From positions 3,596,001-3,660,000 of the forward strand of contig JACCLO010000004.1 of the NCBI GenBank assembly GCA_029448655.1: 64,000 bases of DNA, given 5' to 3'. The position numbers and the translations under genes are program-made. Source of the stretch: Wolfiporia cocos. Lineage: Eukaryota > Basidiomycota > Agaricomycetes > Polyporales > Phaeolaceae. Shown piece by piece: positions 34,672 to 46,340 of the stretch (its first letter is position 1; every line of letters begins with the position of its first letter). Under the pieces are notes generated by a model. That model was not told where the DNA came from and did not search any database. It was given only the letters and a program-made list of their open reading frames with translations.

Positions 34672-36017
34672 TCAGTTGTTGTGGCTGTTCTTGACATTAT
34701 TGCTGACGACGACGCCGACAACGATGCCGACGACCGCGAGACAGATGAGGACGATGATAAAGCAGATCCAGCGCATGCGCCGCGCTCTGCGTGCATGTAC
34801 CACCGCCTTTTCCGTCTGCTCAAGGCTGTACCCGAGTCAACCAGAGGGTCACAACAAGTGTTCTGATATCGCACGTACCCAGCTTTGGTGTTTGCTTCGA
34901 CATCCCCTGCAGTAGCATCAATGGCATTGATTGATTCGTCCTGCTGTTGGACGAGGACACTCATCTGATCGACATGTCAGAATGGAACATGCTCTTTAAA
35001 TGATCGGCACTTACATCGTTGAACATCTGCGCGAGCTCTTCCAATGTCTGCTCAATGCGTATAATATCCTGGTGTCGGTCCTGCACTTCCCGATAGGCTG
35101 CCCTGGACTCGCCATACCGTGTCGAATTAGAGAGCTGTGAGCATTGATGAGAGATCTATGTTCTGAGCCGGACATGCAGACAGACATACCGCCTGTGCAA
35201 AGATTTGATCGCCACCGCTAGACGTGTTATTGACAACGGCATCAATCTCCTCGGACGTCGCATCAGGCTTGACTATGATATCCGTCAATCTGGCGATTTC
35301 CGCACGCACATTTATGCAGACATACCAATGCGGAACTGCCTTTCAACCCGCTGCTTGTACCTCTGCCTGTAGTCACGCTCTACTTGCTGGTAGCTCTGCA
35401 GTATTTCGACAAACTTTGACCGCAGCAGCCCGGTCTGGTATGCATAGTCAGCTAACCGCCGTCCCAACCCCGCGAAGATGCACGAACCTGGTTGTTGCGC
35501 ACCCGCGCATCCTGCGGCCGCGGCGCAGGGTACTTCGCCAAAGTCTGTATGTGCTCCTTCAGGTCATTGCTCAAGGTGCGCGTCCGCGTAATCAAGTCGT
35601 CGAGCGCAGCAGAATTCTGTTGGCTCGCCGCCTCGTCGGTGCTGTTCAGCGAGCGCGAGTGGAGCTCGCCGATGCGGGAGACGTTTGCGCTAAACTCAGC
35701 AAGGCCGTCCTGGATGGACGTGACCTACGCAAGAAGGTAAGATAGCAGTCATGCAAGTCGGATCAGGAGGTATACCTCGGCGTAGAAGCGGCTCATAGGA
35801 TCGCTATCGTGGTGGCCGCCGCCATTGGATGCGGGCGAGACGACGCTGGGCGATTGCAGCGCCGACATCTCATGCGACTGCTGCGAGCCATCCTGCCCCG
35901 TCTGAGCCTCCTGCTGCCGTTGAGCCTGTTCTGACGCGCGCGCCGGTCAGCCTCTGTTCTCTAGATCTAGAACTCGCTAGGACGCACCCTGAGAGCAGCA
36001 AGTCTGTCGCGAGCCAT
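34672..36017 (-). CDS. Plasma-membrane-type syntaxin (Qa-SNARE, Sso-like)
   Basis: This is a t-SNARE for fusion of exocytic vesicles with the plasma membrane. It begins MARDRLAALR, then after an intron AQRQQEAQTGQDGSQQ. The Habc helices follow (MSRFYAE, then VTSIQDGLAEFSANVSRIGE, SNDLKEHIQTLAKYPAPRP and GLLRSKFVEILQSYQQVERD). The SNARE motif includes QDRHQDIIRIEQTLEELAQM and continues SVLVQQQDESINAID; the zero-layer Gln lies in VLVQQQDE. After a last intron come LEQTEKAVVHARRARRMRW and a C-terminal anchor (ICFIIVLICLAVVGIVVGVVV). The stop is at 34672-34674. The order and spacing are those of the Sso1/syntaxin-1 group. Six or so introns. Confidence 0.9.
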
Positions 36018-37359
36018 AATGGAGACAAAGAGGGTATACCACGGCGCGGGGCGAAGGAAGGGGAGGGCGGCGCCAACTGTTATGGATGAGACAAGATGCA
36101 AGATGCGCGGATCGCGCAACGTGGGAAAGCTGTGAGCCGCTGCGATGGCGCTACGCCGCGCGCCAGGTCAGGAACCGAATAAAGGTGTATACGCCGAGCC
36201 CTGCTCGTCGTCGTCCGTCTTGGTCTGCTCGAAAGAGCTGTGGTCTCTGCTGCGGGCTGCGGGAAGCGGTGGACCTGTCGTACTCGCCGGGTTCTGGCAG
36301 GTCGTGGGGAGAGCATCAGCTTCCCCGAAGTCACCCTGGGATTCGTGAAACCACTGCCACGAGGCTGGACTGTGGCTGCTGATATATGGCCTTTCGAGAA
36401 CCGAGACTACTCAGGATTGCAATGGCTATACTTAGTAGCACGACCTCGGTACCGGCGGCATGGACGCAGGCCCCGAGACGAGACGCTTGGCCGTGCACCT
36501 GAAAAAGCATCTTGCTAGGCGATTATGAACAACGGGGTTCAGCTCACGCTTCTTTACGGCCTTTTATATCACCACGCTGGCTCTGCGGCGACTCTTTTCG
36601 GCGGGTCTCTCGACTTTACGGATGAACAAGGGACTATGACCATGTCTTCCATGTAGACGTATGCTAAATATGTCTGTCCACGGCTCGAAGACTCATAATG
36701 AAGGTTTCGTCTGGAGGCTGCAATCAAGATCTATACCGGCACTCACATGTCCCTTTACGATGAGATATTACCCGCCGGTTGCATGACCGCTAGGAACGTT
36801 GCTGTGCTTGCAGTACCATGAAATAAACCTCGCACTTTCATCTGCACTCGCTATGTCAGCTTGTGCAGAGACCGAGACGATCTGGCCAACTTGTCTGCAA
36901 TCATTAGTTTATTGCCACCGTGCCACAGCGCTCGCTATGGTGATGTGGAGTGTATAAGAAAAGGTGGGATGTCTACAGAAATGTGGAATATTCTATCTAC
37001 GTGGTTTCCCGCGAAACAAAGACGAACACTCGGCTGCTCCGCACATGACGCGGCTTGTCTGCTGCTCGGCACAGAGGCCAAGGAAACTGGCCTCGTCAGC
37101 TCATCGCAAATCAGCGCAAGCGCATGACGGTGCATCCTTCCCTGAGCCGTGCCAACGCGTCCTGCCGGCACGTCGATTGCTTACGCATTGCAACCCCGCA
37201 AGAGCGTTCACGGCCCAAGAGTTGCGCACGGAATCCCGCGACTTACAACAAGCAAGAGAAAGCGGTTATAAAGGGAATGATTGGCATGAGACAGCATTCA
37301 AGCCCATCTGACGTCAACTTGGACCCACAAATCTGCGCTGTATACCTGTCAGTCCCAAC
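36018..37359. other. Intergenic, no gene seen
   Basis: About 1.3 kb between the divergent syntaxin and aldo-keto reductase genes. No exon chain or RNA gene could be supported. Confidence 0.45.
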
Positions 37360-39026
37360 ATGGTTCAGAACACTGCCAAACTCGGAGGCAGCGCTTCTGG
37401 GATTACGGTCGGAAGAGTCGCAGTACGTGCTTGCTATTTGAGACGCAAATCCAGACTCTAACAGCGGCCCATTCAGCATGGTATCATGATGATGACGTCC
37501 GTTCGAGTATCTGCATGCTGTGCATTTCCGTCTGATATCTCGGTATCCTTAGCTTGCGGGATCCCACCACTCCCCTCTCTGATGAAGAAGCGTTCGAGGC
37601 CATCAAAGCTGGAGTTGACGCACTTCCTCCCGGTACCAAGGCGTTTCTCAACAGCGGTCTGTTCACATCGTATCACGTTTTCAGACATGTGGCTCATTCA
37701 TCATTGCCTAAAGGCGAATTTTACGGTCCGAACCTCTCCACCGCCAATCTGGAGCTATTGGCCAGGTTCTATGAGAAGTATCCAGATTACGCTGACAAAA
37801 CATTTATATCCGTAAAGGTATGTTGTTCGAACGGTTAACGTCCATGCCTGAAACGTACTAATTTATGGCCAATCCATGATGACAGGGTGGTAACAAGCCG
37901 GGTACCTTCCACGTTGATAGCTCGTGAGCGACTATGCTTCTTTTTATGACCTGTGTTCATGTGTACTGTCTGAAACAGCCCAGAGAACATACGACGCAGC
38001 GTAGACACAATCAACAATGCCCTTCGTGGTACCAAGAAGCTTGATCTCTTCCAGTCGGCCCGGGTCGACCCGAACATCCCCATTGAGGATACGATCAAGG
38101 TCCTCGCAGAGCTGGTGAAGGAGGGCAAGTTCAACCACATAGGAATCTCCGAATGCAAGGCAGAGACTTTGAGGCGTGCACATGCTGTACGCATTCAAAT
38201 GTCCCGTTACAGTTCGCTATGTTGACAGCATTTGCTTTACACAGGTGCACCCTATTGCGGTCGCCGAGATCGAAGTCAGTCTATGGTCTTACGAGGAGGA
38301 GACCAAGCAGGGTGAGTTAACAACCGATCAATGTTCCAGTAAGCAAACTGCTGAACGTCTCATCAGTCATTGCCATGGCTCAAGAGCTTGGAATTGCTAT
38401 CGCTGCCTATTCGTATGTACTAGCAAGACCTCACTGCTACTATACTGACAATCATCTGCCACAGCCCGCTCGGAAGAGGCTTATTGACAGGCTCTATCAG
38501 GAGCTCCAACGACTTGCCCGGTAGGATAGCCCACACTGTTGACGAGATCTAACTAGATCGTCGCCTCGTTCAGCTCATGACATTCGTCGCATGTTTACCC
38601 GCTTTCAGGAGGAGGTGAGCACGGCAGTTGCTCTCATCTTGCAGCTGATGGACTGTACCGTCCTGGAATAGAACATCAAACACAACCTGACGATCTTGGA
38701 AGCCGTCGAGGCGGTGGCCGCGAAGAAACAGGTCACTCCAGCACAACTTGCTATCGCCTGGGTGGCCTCCCTTGGCCCTCACGTTATCCCTCTGCCGGGG
38801 TCTTCGTGAGTACCTGTTTGTTGCTCAGCCCCGACGCAGTCGAGACTCAAATACCAATACCCTGCTATGCAACAGCACCAAGAAGCGTACTCTTGAGAAC
38901 CTGTCCGCCGGCGAAATTGTGCTCACCGACACGGAGAAAGCTGAGATCGGGAAGATCCTAACGGACTATGAGGTGAAGGGCGACCGTTACTTTGGCAATG
39001 ATGCGATGGCGTATGTGTGGGGCTGA
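37360..39026 (+). CDS. Aldo-keto reductase, pyridoxal-reductase-like (copy 1)
   Basis: This is an NADPH-dependent aldo-keto reductase. It begins [20 protein letters not shown], then HGIMMMT after an intron. The catalytic Tyr lies in [20 protein letters not shown] and the catalytic Lys in FISVKGG. The strand and helix core include [38 protein letters not shown] and [16 protein letters not shown]. The His is probably in [18 protein letters not shown]. The NADPH-binding end has HVIPLPGSS and [16 protein letters not shown]. The order resembles fission-yeast Plr1 pyridoxal reductase (AKR8). About ten introns, all in frame, so it looks functional. A paralogue with the same exon layout lies at 43558. 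Substrate is inferred. Confidence 0.87.
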
Positions 39027-39392
39027 GCTATAGTACTCCTGGTGCCGTGTCCACTGTCCGCTGACTGTCTTGAGCAATCAGTATGGATCCCTGATGCACA
39101 TTTTTTGCTGCAATATACATCTCAACGCATTTCAGCACTGGGCCTTCTTATTGATTCCCTGCCTTGCTACGGTCTCTTCCTTTCGCTTTATGGTTGCCTG
39201 GAGACTGAATGAAGCATAAGACCAAGCCTGATCAAACACTCGCTCCAATGCACTTTCAGAGGCTTGTGAGATTGCACTTATACTAAAGAAATGGCTATCA
39301 TATAAACATTTGAGCCTGGAGTCATTGAGATAGAGGCAAAACTCGGTGGCTGCGAGTGCGAGTGCGAGTGCCCCGCACGCTACCACTTCCCC
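39027..39392. other. Spacer with a partial duplicate of upstream DNA
   Basis: Segment 39150-39245 resembles 42875-43005: both carry CCCTGCCTTGCTAC and GCCTGGAGACTGAA with GAAGCAT. Read on the minus strand, both encode a similar run (SYASFSLQ). A (GCGAGT)n run lies at about 39353-39375. No whole gene is supported. Confidence 0.5.
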
Positions 39393-39461
39393 TCACTGTC
39401 TTCCCTCTGTCCGCGGAGTCACCCTTCCGCCGCTACTTCTTCCACCTGCGGCTGAGGTGGA

Positions 39462-39469
39462 TACGCAAG
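39462..39469 (+). repeat. Left target-site duplication of the hAT element
   Basis: TACGCAAG directly precedes the element and is repeated exactly at 40431-40438 after it. Eight bases is the length expected of the hAT superfamily. Confidence 0.9.
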
Positions 39470-40430
39470 TAGTGTTGCCGAAGTTCAGTTCGGTCCAGGT
39501 TCAGGGGGGTCTAGGGCTGAACCCAGAACCGAACCGACTGCAGGGAGCCTGAACCTGAACCTGAACCTAGACTGAACCTGGTGAACTGGTTCATCAGGTT
39601 CGGTTCATGGTTCGAACTAGGTTCGAACCACTAAGTTACTTGCTTCTATAGAGTGTAAAAATAATAATATAGACACCAACTTCATGCACCTTTCTATGTA
39701 TACCAATTGCTCTCTATTGCCTACCTCATTCCTGGCACTATTGAACCCACTAAAGTAAACACACTTCAAGTTCTGCAGTGCCTCCATTTGGTGTCTATTG
39801 GGCTGAATTTCAAAGTGGCTCTTAATCTTGATTAGAGTGGTAAACATAAATTTTAGATGCACAATAATCACTCAAGGCAGCCATTTTGAGCAGTTCAGTA
39901 ATCAGAGTTTATGATTGTGAATTAGCCTGAGGCAAACCTCAATAACAAACCATTCTTAGACAACACTGTATATAATCTAGGATCATGGATATGAAGTGGA
40001 ACATAATCTTCTACATTTCTTACTTCATCTGACAGCAACAAATGCAGCCCAGTGCCACAGAAAGCATGGTGATCCCAGCATGGGGTTGAGCCCTTGCCAT
40101 ATTGGGAGACTAGAGTATATGAGTGCTGGTGCTTGCTATGGTGAAGCCAGCTATCCATAACTTACTGCAACAACACTATAGCAAAGATGGCAAGAACATA
40201 ATTGTAATTGATGCTTATCCACCAGTGGCTACACAGAATATGTTAATGCTATGTGGTTCAAGGTTCAGTCCGGTTCGAACCTGGTTCAAGGGTATTCATG
40301 ACCCCCCTGAACCAAGAACCGAACCTTGATGTCCTACCCTGAACCGGACCTGGACTGAACCTGAACCTAGGTTCGGTTCAGGCGGTTCAGGTTCTGAACC
40401 TTGGTTCTGAACTGAACTTCGGCAACACTA
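39470..40430. mobile_element. hAT-type DNA transposon remnant, 961 bp
   Basis: The element begins TAGTGTTGCCGAAGTTCAG and ends with the exact reverse complement of these bases; the perfect terminal inverted repeat is 22 bp. It is flanked by an 8-bp target duplication. The ends resemble the hAT terminus pattern (YAGNGTTGCC). Inside each end lie 130-150 bp of degenerate direct repeats around GGTTCAGGTTCGG, in opposite orientation at the two sides, as subterminal transposase-binding repeats would be. The AT-rich centre (39640-40250) has no open frame long enough for a transposase and no motif I recognise, so the element is non-autonomous. Its right end reaches the coding frame of the gene at 40428-42726. 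Confidence 0.88.
39480..39640 (+). repeat. Left subterminal GGTTC repeats
   Basis: Many copies of GGTTCAGGTTC/GAACCTGAACC-type words lie just inside the left end; a similar block is at about 40255-40410. They are part of the hAT element. Confidence 0.75.
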
Positions 40431-42726
40431 TACGCAAGAGACAGACTTACGCGTCTTCACTTGCTTCGCCGGCGGCTCCTGCGAAATACCAGAGCTTGGC
40501 CCTGCACTCGAGTCGATGCCCCCACCAGTGGTCCCGGTGGGCCCACGCTTGCGCTTTGAACGAGACTTCTTCGAGGACGGCGATACCCCATGCTGTCTGC
40601 TCGGCCTCCCGTCAGGTGTGTCCACCTCGCCATTGTCGACAGCTGCCGCGAACTTCTTGGGCTCCCCCGACCGTGCAGCCGTCATGGGCAACACCATGTC
40701 TGGTTCACTTGTGTCCGTCCACTGATCATCCGGCCCTCTGCTCTGGTCGCCCCTCGTCTCACCCCTATCCGTGGACCCTGCTGCGCTAATTCTTCCATCT
40801 GCGGCCGAGAGGACGCCATAAGCCTTCTTCAATTCTACCGCAGTGCACTCCTTCAGGTCGTGTAACTCGAGATGATACACGTTGCATAGCTTGTCTCTAT
40901 GAGAGTTTGCAACCTGCATATCCTCCACGATATCGTCGCGCAAGGGAGGTGTCACTACGATGAGATCAATAGACTTTGCGCCGCACTTGTGTAGCCAGTC
41001 CAGACCACCCGCAGGAATACCGTACCTATCGAAGGAAGTCACTTGGAAGACGGTCGCATGCCGAGGACCCTCGTCATATACAAAAGCATCCAATGTGGGC
41101 TGAGACTTGTTTCGAGGGATGTAGAATCCGTTCTGTAATTTCAGTCTGTCTCCTTGCGAGAAGTAGTAGCGATCCAAACGATCGAATTCTTCGACTGGGA
41201 GATCGACCCGATCGTTTGCTATAGCCACCGTGCGGCCTCGATAGCCCAAACGAAGATACCGGCGGGGAGGGCTGAGGCCGTTGGAGTGCCAATACGTGTC
41301 CTTCTCTCCTGCTTTCGGGCTATGTTTCAAAGCGGTCATGGGCCATTCACCGCCATTGGGAAATTTGGCAAGGAACGCTCCTTCCAGGAGGTGACCGGCG
41401 GCAGCCCTGGTGTAAGGATTCCTGATGAACAGCTGATATAGCATATCGGCAGCCTGCTCAGTGATTTTTGCGAGCTGATCCAAGACCATATACGACAGGT
41501 ACGCGGTGGATATTTGCAGGTCGAACTTCTTTCGGTTACCGGGGGACGGGGTGGCCACAAGGATTTCATAAGAAATGTCGTCTTCCATCTCCAGGCAGAC
41601 AGCACGGCCAAGTAACTCAGCAAACTTCTCTCTAATCAGACTCAGTGTTCCAACTGCGAGGTCAACTCCGATTGCATAGCCGCGTGGATTCGCCGCATGG
41701 GCATATACTCGACGAGTAGCCGTGCCATAGAGTTGAGAGAAGTCTGCGAGGTCTGATTCCGAGGGGCTCTCGCCTCGCACATGAAGATCCCGGCTATCAA
41801 AACGCTTATTCATTGCTCTCACAGATAAAGGAAGCGAGGATGACATACCCAGCGATGAGTTCTCCAAGGGACCAAGGCGCCATCCAGAAAATCGGCACTC
41901 GTCCTATAACTTTACGCGTCCACTTAACGCGTTGATTCCGCGGAGATGCCGCCTGCAGTATGAAGCCCCCACAATAGTAGCATAGTTCAGGATATATCGG
42001 AGGCACACCTATCAATTCTTCATTAGAGTCGACCAAGAACCATGTTGCACGGGGAGTATAGAGCTGCAGATTATCGTCTTGCTCGATGGGAGAAATAGAG
42101 AAAACTCCCTCATCATTTAGGACATAGACCTTCGCATTGTTGATCTGGAAGACGGTGGTTTGGCGGGCGAGGAGGCGGAGGGCAAGTACATAAATCAGGA
42201 ATACGGTCTTCCCTGAAGGTATAGTGAGCATGAAGACAATAGAGCGAGAACGACAGGTAACTTCACCGATTCCATGAGTACCGGTCACAACTGCACCAAG
42301 CGTATTGTATCCGCTTTGTGGAAAGTCAACGAAGGGGTTGGGGAAGGCCTGGACATCTGCACCAACGCCAATAGCTCCATTGTCGTCGCCGATATTTGTT
42401 CCACTTCGTTTTTCCCGGACAGCATCGTCGATGATATCGCATAATAAGCTTGGATATTCATCCCTGACAAGCATCGACGACAGTCCGAAAGTACGAAGCA
42501 AAGCTGGTTTTTTCCCCCAACGAAGTACAGTGGGATTTTCCGGAAGTTCAGCTTTTGATGGCGATGCATCGCGTGCGACGGAAAGAGGGTGAAAAAGATT
42601 CCTGGGGTTTCCCTGCCGCCAGGCGAGCTCATACAGTCTGGCTATAGAGCCTGAGTAAGTCCTGTTATCGGGTACAACAAGTATTGCACCCTTGTAAGTC
42701 TTCATAGAGCGAGGAGGGGTCTGCAT
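40428..42726 (-). CDS. Crinkler/RHS-like P-loop NTPase with C-terminal PD-(D/E)XK-like nuclease domain
   Basis: The N-terminal part carries GLSSMLVRDEYPSLLCDIID and a Walker A motif, GTHGIGKT, split by an intron (about 42213-42263): the donor follows ATCG and the acceptor precedes GGAAGACC. VFLIYVLALRLLARQ follows. A second short join near 41823-41853 leads to FSQLYGTATRRVYAHAANP and a helical region. The nuclease-like part has QPTLDAFVYDE, FQVTSFDRYGIPAGGLDWL and DLIVVTPP, close to the D ... (E/Q)-x-K pattern, but with Thr where the last Lys is expected. The tail is low-complexity and basic (SKKSRSKRKRG). The NTPase-plus-nuclease pairing is that of the Crinkler-RHS family found across fungi; its role in free-living fungi is unknown. 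The present stop TAG is the first three bases of the hAT element. The N-terminal start is uncertain. Confidence 0.7.
40431..40438 (+). repeat. Right target-site duplication of the hAT element
   Basis: TACGCAAG, identical to 39462-39469. Confidence 0.9.
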
Positions 42727-43557
42727 GTTGAGGGATGGAGGGCGAGCGATCCAATAGGGGCTGCTCGAGAATTTCGTCCGTCCCGGCCATGTCCGTGGCG
42801 CAGCCACACCGCTGTAAAGACTCCATGCGGATGAGCATAATAGTGCTGACAGTAGCACAGTTTTGCATTTCGGTGTACTCCCTGCCTTGCTACGTCCTCT
42901 TTCTTTCTACAGCCTTGCTATGTGTTCCTTCTTATCTTACAAATTATGGTACCTGGAGACTGAACGAAGCATATGATCGCGCCCGAGCCTGTTCGACCAC
43001 TCTGTCATTCTTTCGGACCCAAGATCCAGAACAAGCGTGCAAAAATGCGAACTTTTTTTACCCTACTTTACTTCAAACATCACGGTAGCAGATGTTGATT
43101 CGCAATCATCGATCATCGGCTAGTCAGGCGCTGATTTTGTTCTTCGTGCACCATACTTGGCTGTTCGCCTGTCTAGGCTCGTTTGGGCTCAGCGAACAGC
43201 CTGGTGTGTCAATTCGCATCGACTCATCATGATCAATCAATTGAATCCGATCGTTGCTCGCGGGATTGACGTCACCCCGCTACGCACAATGCTCGACTGA
43301 CAATCCCATCACCGTCGTCAGCACCGTTCAGTGTTACGTCCCCGCCATTACATTTCATTGCTCAGCAGGGCAGCTCTATCGACGTTGAACCCACTCACAG
43401 ATCCGTGTCGCCTAGGGCGCTGGGGTGTGCCGAGGTTCCGCGCGTCCATCCGGCCGAACGTTCTCGCGATTTACATATATCACAATCCAGCGCGACCTGA
43501 GCAGTAGATAGCTCATCTCGCAAGTCCTTCCTGTATCCACAGCATCCAGTGTATACA
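42727..43557. other. Spacer between the Crinkler-like gene and aldo-keto reductase copy 2
   Basis: This holds the divergent promoters of the two genes and, at 42875-43005, the partial duplicate of 39150-39245. An upstream exon of the Crinkler-like gene may lie at about 42760-42868, but I cannot fix its splice sites. Confidence 0.4.
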
Positions 43558-45206
43558 ATGGCACAGCAGACAATCACACTCGGCGGCACCGCATCCAATG
43601 TCACCGTAGCCAAAGTTGCGGTATGTTTGAGCTCTGAGCGCTACCTTTTAGTAGGATGCTGAAGCTGCAACTTGAACGTAACAGCATGGCTTGATGATGA
43701 TGACGTTAGTGGCTCCTTCCATAAGCCTCGTAGCGTACTGACGGAGAGCTAAACAGGTGGAGGGGATCCGACACTATACCGGACGAGCAATGCTTCGAAG
43801 CGATCAAGGCAGGCATCGACGCCCTCCCCGCCGGCGTGAAGATGTTCCTCAACAGCGGTGCGTCACTCACGCAAGGTATCGAGGAGAGCGACATTCATCA
43901 TCGTGCTGACAGGCGAGTTCTACGCCAACGATCTTTCTACCGGCAACTTGGAGCTGGTGGCCCGGTTCTTCGAGAAATACCCCGAGTATGCGGACAAGAC
44001 CTTCCTTTCCGTGAAGGCGAGCCATTCTCCATGCATTCGTGAATTCCCTTGGAGAATGACATGATGGTCACAATATAGGGCGGTCTGAATGGACTCACGC
44101 CTGATTCATCGTGAGTGCAGTGACGCTGAAATGCGACCTCATGAGAATAATTGCTGATCCATTGCAGCGATGAGAACCTCCGCCGCAGCGTCGATAACAT
44201 CAATAGGGCACTGCGGGGAACGAAGAAGCTGGATTTGTTCGAATGCGCGCGCGTCGATCCTAAGCGTCCGATCGAGGAGACGATCAAGACGTTGGCGGGG
44301 CTGATCAAAGAGGGCAAGTTCAACCATATCGGCATGTCTGAGTGCAGCGCAGCGACCCTCCGGAGGGCACATGCGGTAAGTGGGCTCTTCTGCCTCCGCC
44401 AATTGTGCGGAAACGAGCGGCATTCTTGACACAGGTGCACCCCGTCGCGGCCGTTGAGATTGAGGTCAGCCCGTGGTCGTATGAGGAGGAGACGAAGAAA
44501 GGTGTGTTGGTCCGCTTTGGGGAGCACTTTGTAGCTGACACGAGCCCCGTAGTTATTGCGACCTCGGCGGAGCTTGGTATAACTGTGGTCGCCTATTCGT
44601 GAGTGTCTCGATGAAACATCCCGCCTCTTTGATCCTTACTCCATGGTGGTGCAGCCCTCTCGGTCGAGGATTCCTTACAGGGACTATCAAGACCCTTGAC
44701 GACATTCCTGGTCAGCTCGAGTGTAATCTAACCCCATCCTATTTTCTCACTTAAGATGTTACTAGAGAGCGACATGCGACGCGGACTTGCCCGATTCCGC
44801 GAGGAGGTGATGTCATCGCATTGTAGCACACCGTTTTCGATACTGAAACCGGTGACACTACTAGTACTTCAAGCACAATATGGCAATTGTTGAGGCTCTG
44901 AAGGCCATTGCTGAGAGGAAGAAGATTACCCCGGCTCAGCTGTGCATTGCATGGGTCGGTGCCCTCGGCCCACATGTTCTGCCTCTCCCCGGCTCTTCGT
45001 ATGTCCCATGCCACAGTCGTGTATATACTTACTCACCGTATGTTGAAAATTGCAGGAAGAGCACTCGTACCCTGGAGAACCTCGCTGGCGGCGAAGTTGT
45101 GCTCACGGAAGAGGAGGTGGTGGAAATAGGGCAGATAATCGCCAGCCACGAGGTCAAGGGAGACCGCTACTATGGCAACCCAGAGCGTGCACACTTGTGG
45201 GGATGA
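43558..45206 (+). CDS. Aldo-keto reductase, pyridoxal-reductase-like (copy 2)
   Basis: This is a paralogue of the gene at 37360 with the same exon junctions. It begins [20 protein letters not shown], then HGLMMMT and, after an intron, [19 protein letters not shown]. The catalytic Tyr lies in [20 protein letters not shown] and the Lys in FLSVKGG. Further motifs are [63 protein letters not shown] and HVLPLPGSS. It ends [16 protein letters not shown]. All exons stay in frame. The two copies differ at many positions, so the duplication is not recent. Confidence 0.87.
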
Positions 45207-46340
45207 AGATGGCGAAAGCTGCCACTGCATGTAATATTAGTATCCGAGTTGAACAAGTCTGTCTTCACTGCCGCACGCGCAGACTGTGGCGGTCACGGTG
45301 GCATGATCGGGGCACGGCTATTGGGGATGGGCAACCCCGCCTAGAAATGTGTCCTGAGCTTATCACGTCGGAGTCTGAACCACCTACCCAATGTGGTATT
45401 TAGATGCCGAGACTGCGAATGTGGCGCTATTGACGCTGGTACTATCGGGACCTGAGCCTGTACCGGCGCCGGTACCTAAGCACCACTGTAGACACGGCTA
45501 TGTACTGCAACGTTCATTCAAGATGTAAGCTCCGTAGATGCTCAAGATATAATGAAACATACAATGAGCCCTTGATATCTTTGTCAGTTCTTTCCAGCGA
45601 CTCCTCGACGATATCGAGCCATCAAACGCGACGTGGCGGCGTTCGCATCCCAGTTAGGAAGGCAGGTACATTCATACCACTGGCACATAAATATTCTGCA
45701 CCTCACAAGTACATTCATTCTGTAGGTAGGTAACAATCTAAGAGCGCTTTATTGATAGTGTAGTTTCGACCTGAGCGATCTGAGGGTCCTATCGATTTTC
45801 ACATCATGATTGGCAAGCATTCTAAATCATACTCCCATACATTGATGGATTGGTATCTCCTCCTTCAACAGTGATCTACAGCAAAAACCTAGTACACAGA
45901 TTGATTCTGTTTGCCTTTCCGCAGAAATCGTTGGGAACACATTTCCGTTAAACTGTCTTGTAGTTGCAGTGTGCCATGCGCGATGTACGAAATTGTACAG
46001 TACAGATTTTATCTCAAAATTCTGTTCCGAAGAAATTGATGTATTCAATGTTCTGAGCAATACACCCCACTGACACAAGGCATGAATGTTTTTATGTGAG
46101 GAGCTTTTACATTGATACCGTCGCGCTCTGCGCGCCAAGCCCGTGCCGCAGTGAGAGCTGTGGCGTGTGATAGACGCCGGACATCCGGAATTTGCCGCTC
46201 CCCTACGGTTGCCCCTCCCCACGGCTATGCACGATCGAGCTGGGCGCCAAGACGCGCCCGAGTCAGGTCTCTGTGGCTCCTTGCTCTGACTCTGCTCAGT
46301 CCCTGCATCCGCATTTCTGCTAAAGAATAAATATCACAGG
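45207..46340. other. Intergenic, no gene seen
   Basis: About 1.1 kb. A 16-base perfect palindrome, GTACCGGCGCCGGTAC, lies at 45460-45475. No gene or RNA signal is supported. Confidence 0.45.

Noticed and set aside
39617..39871. Possible transposase fragment inside the hAT element
   Set aside because: The 84-residue frame shows none of the hAT catalytic or dimerisation motifs.
43395..43613. A short minus-strand frame upstream of reductase copy 2
   Set aside because: Overlaps exon 1 of the reductase and has no signature.
45460..45475. Perfect 16-base palindrome GTACCGGCGCCGGTAC
   Set aside because: A single palindrome in intergenic DNA without a second copy or context; too weak to call a regulatory site.
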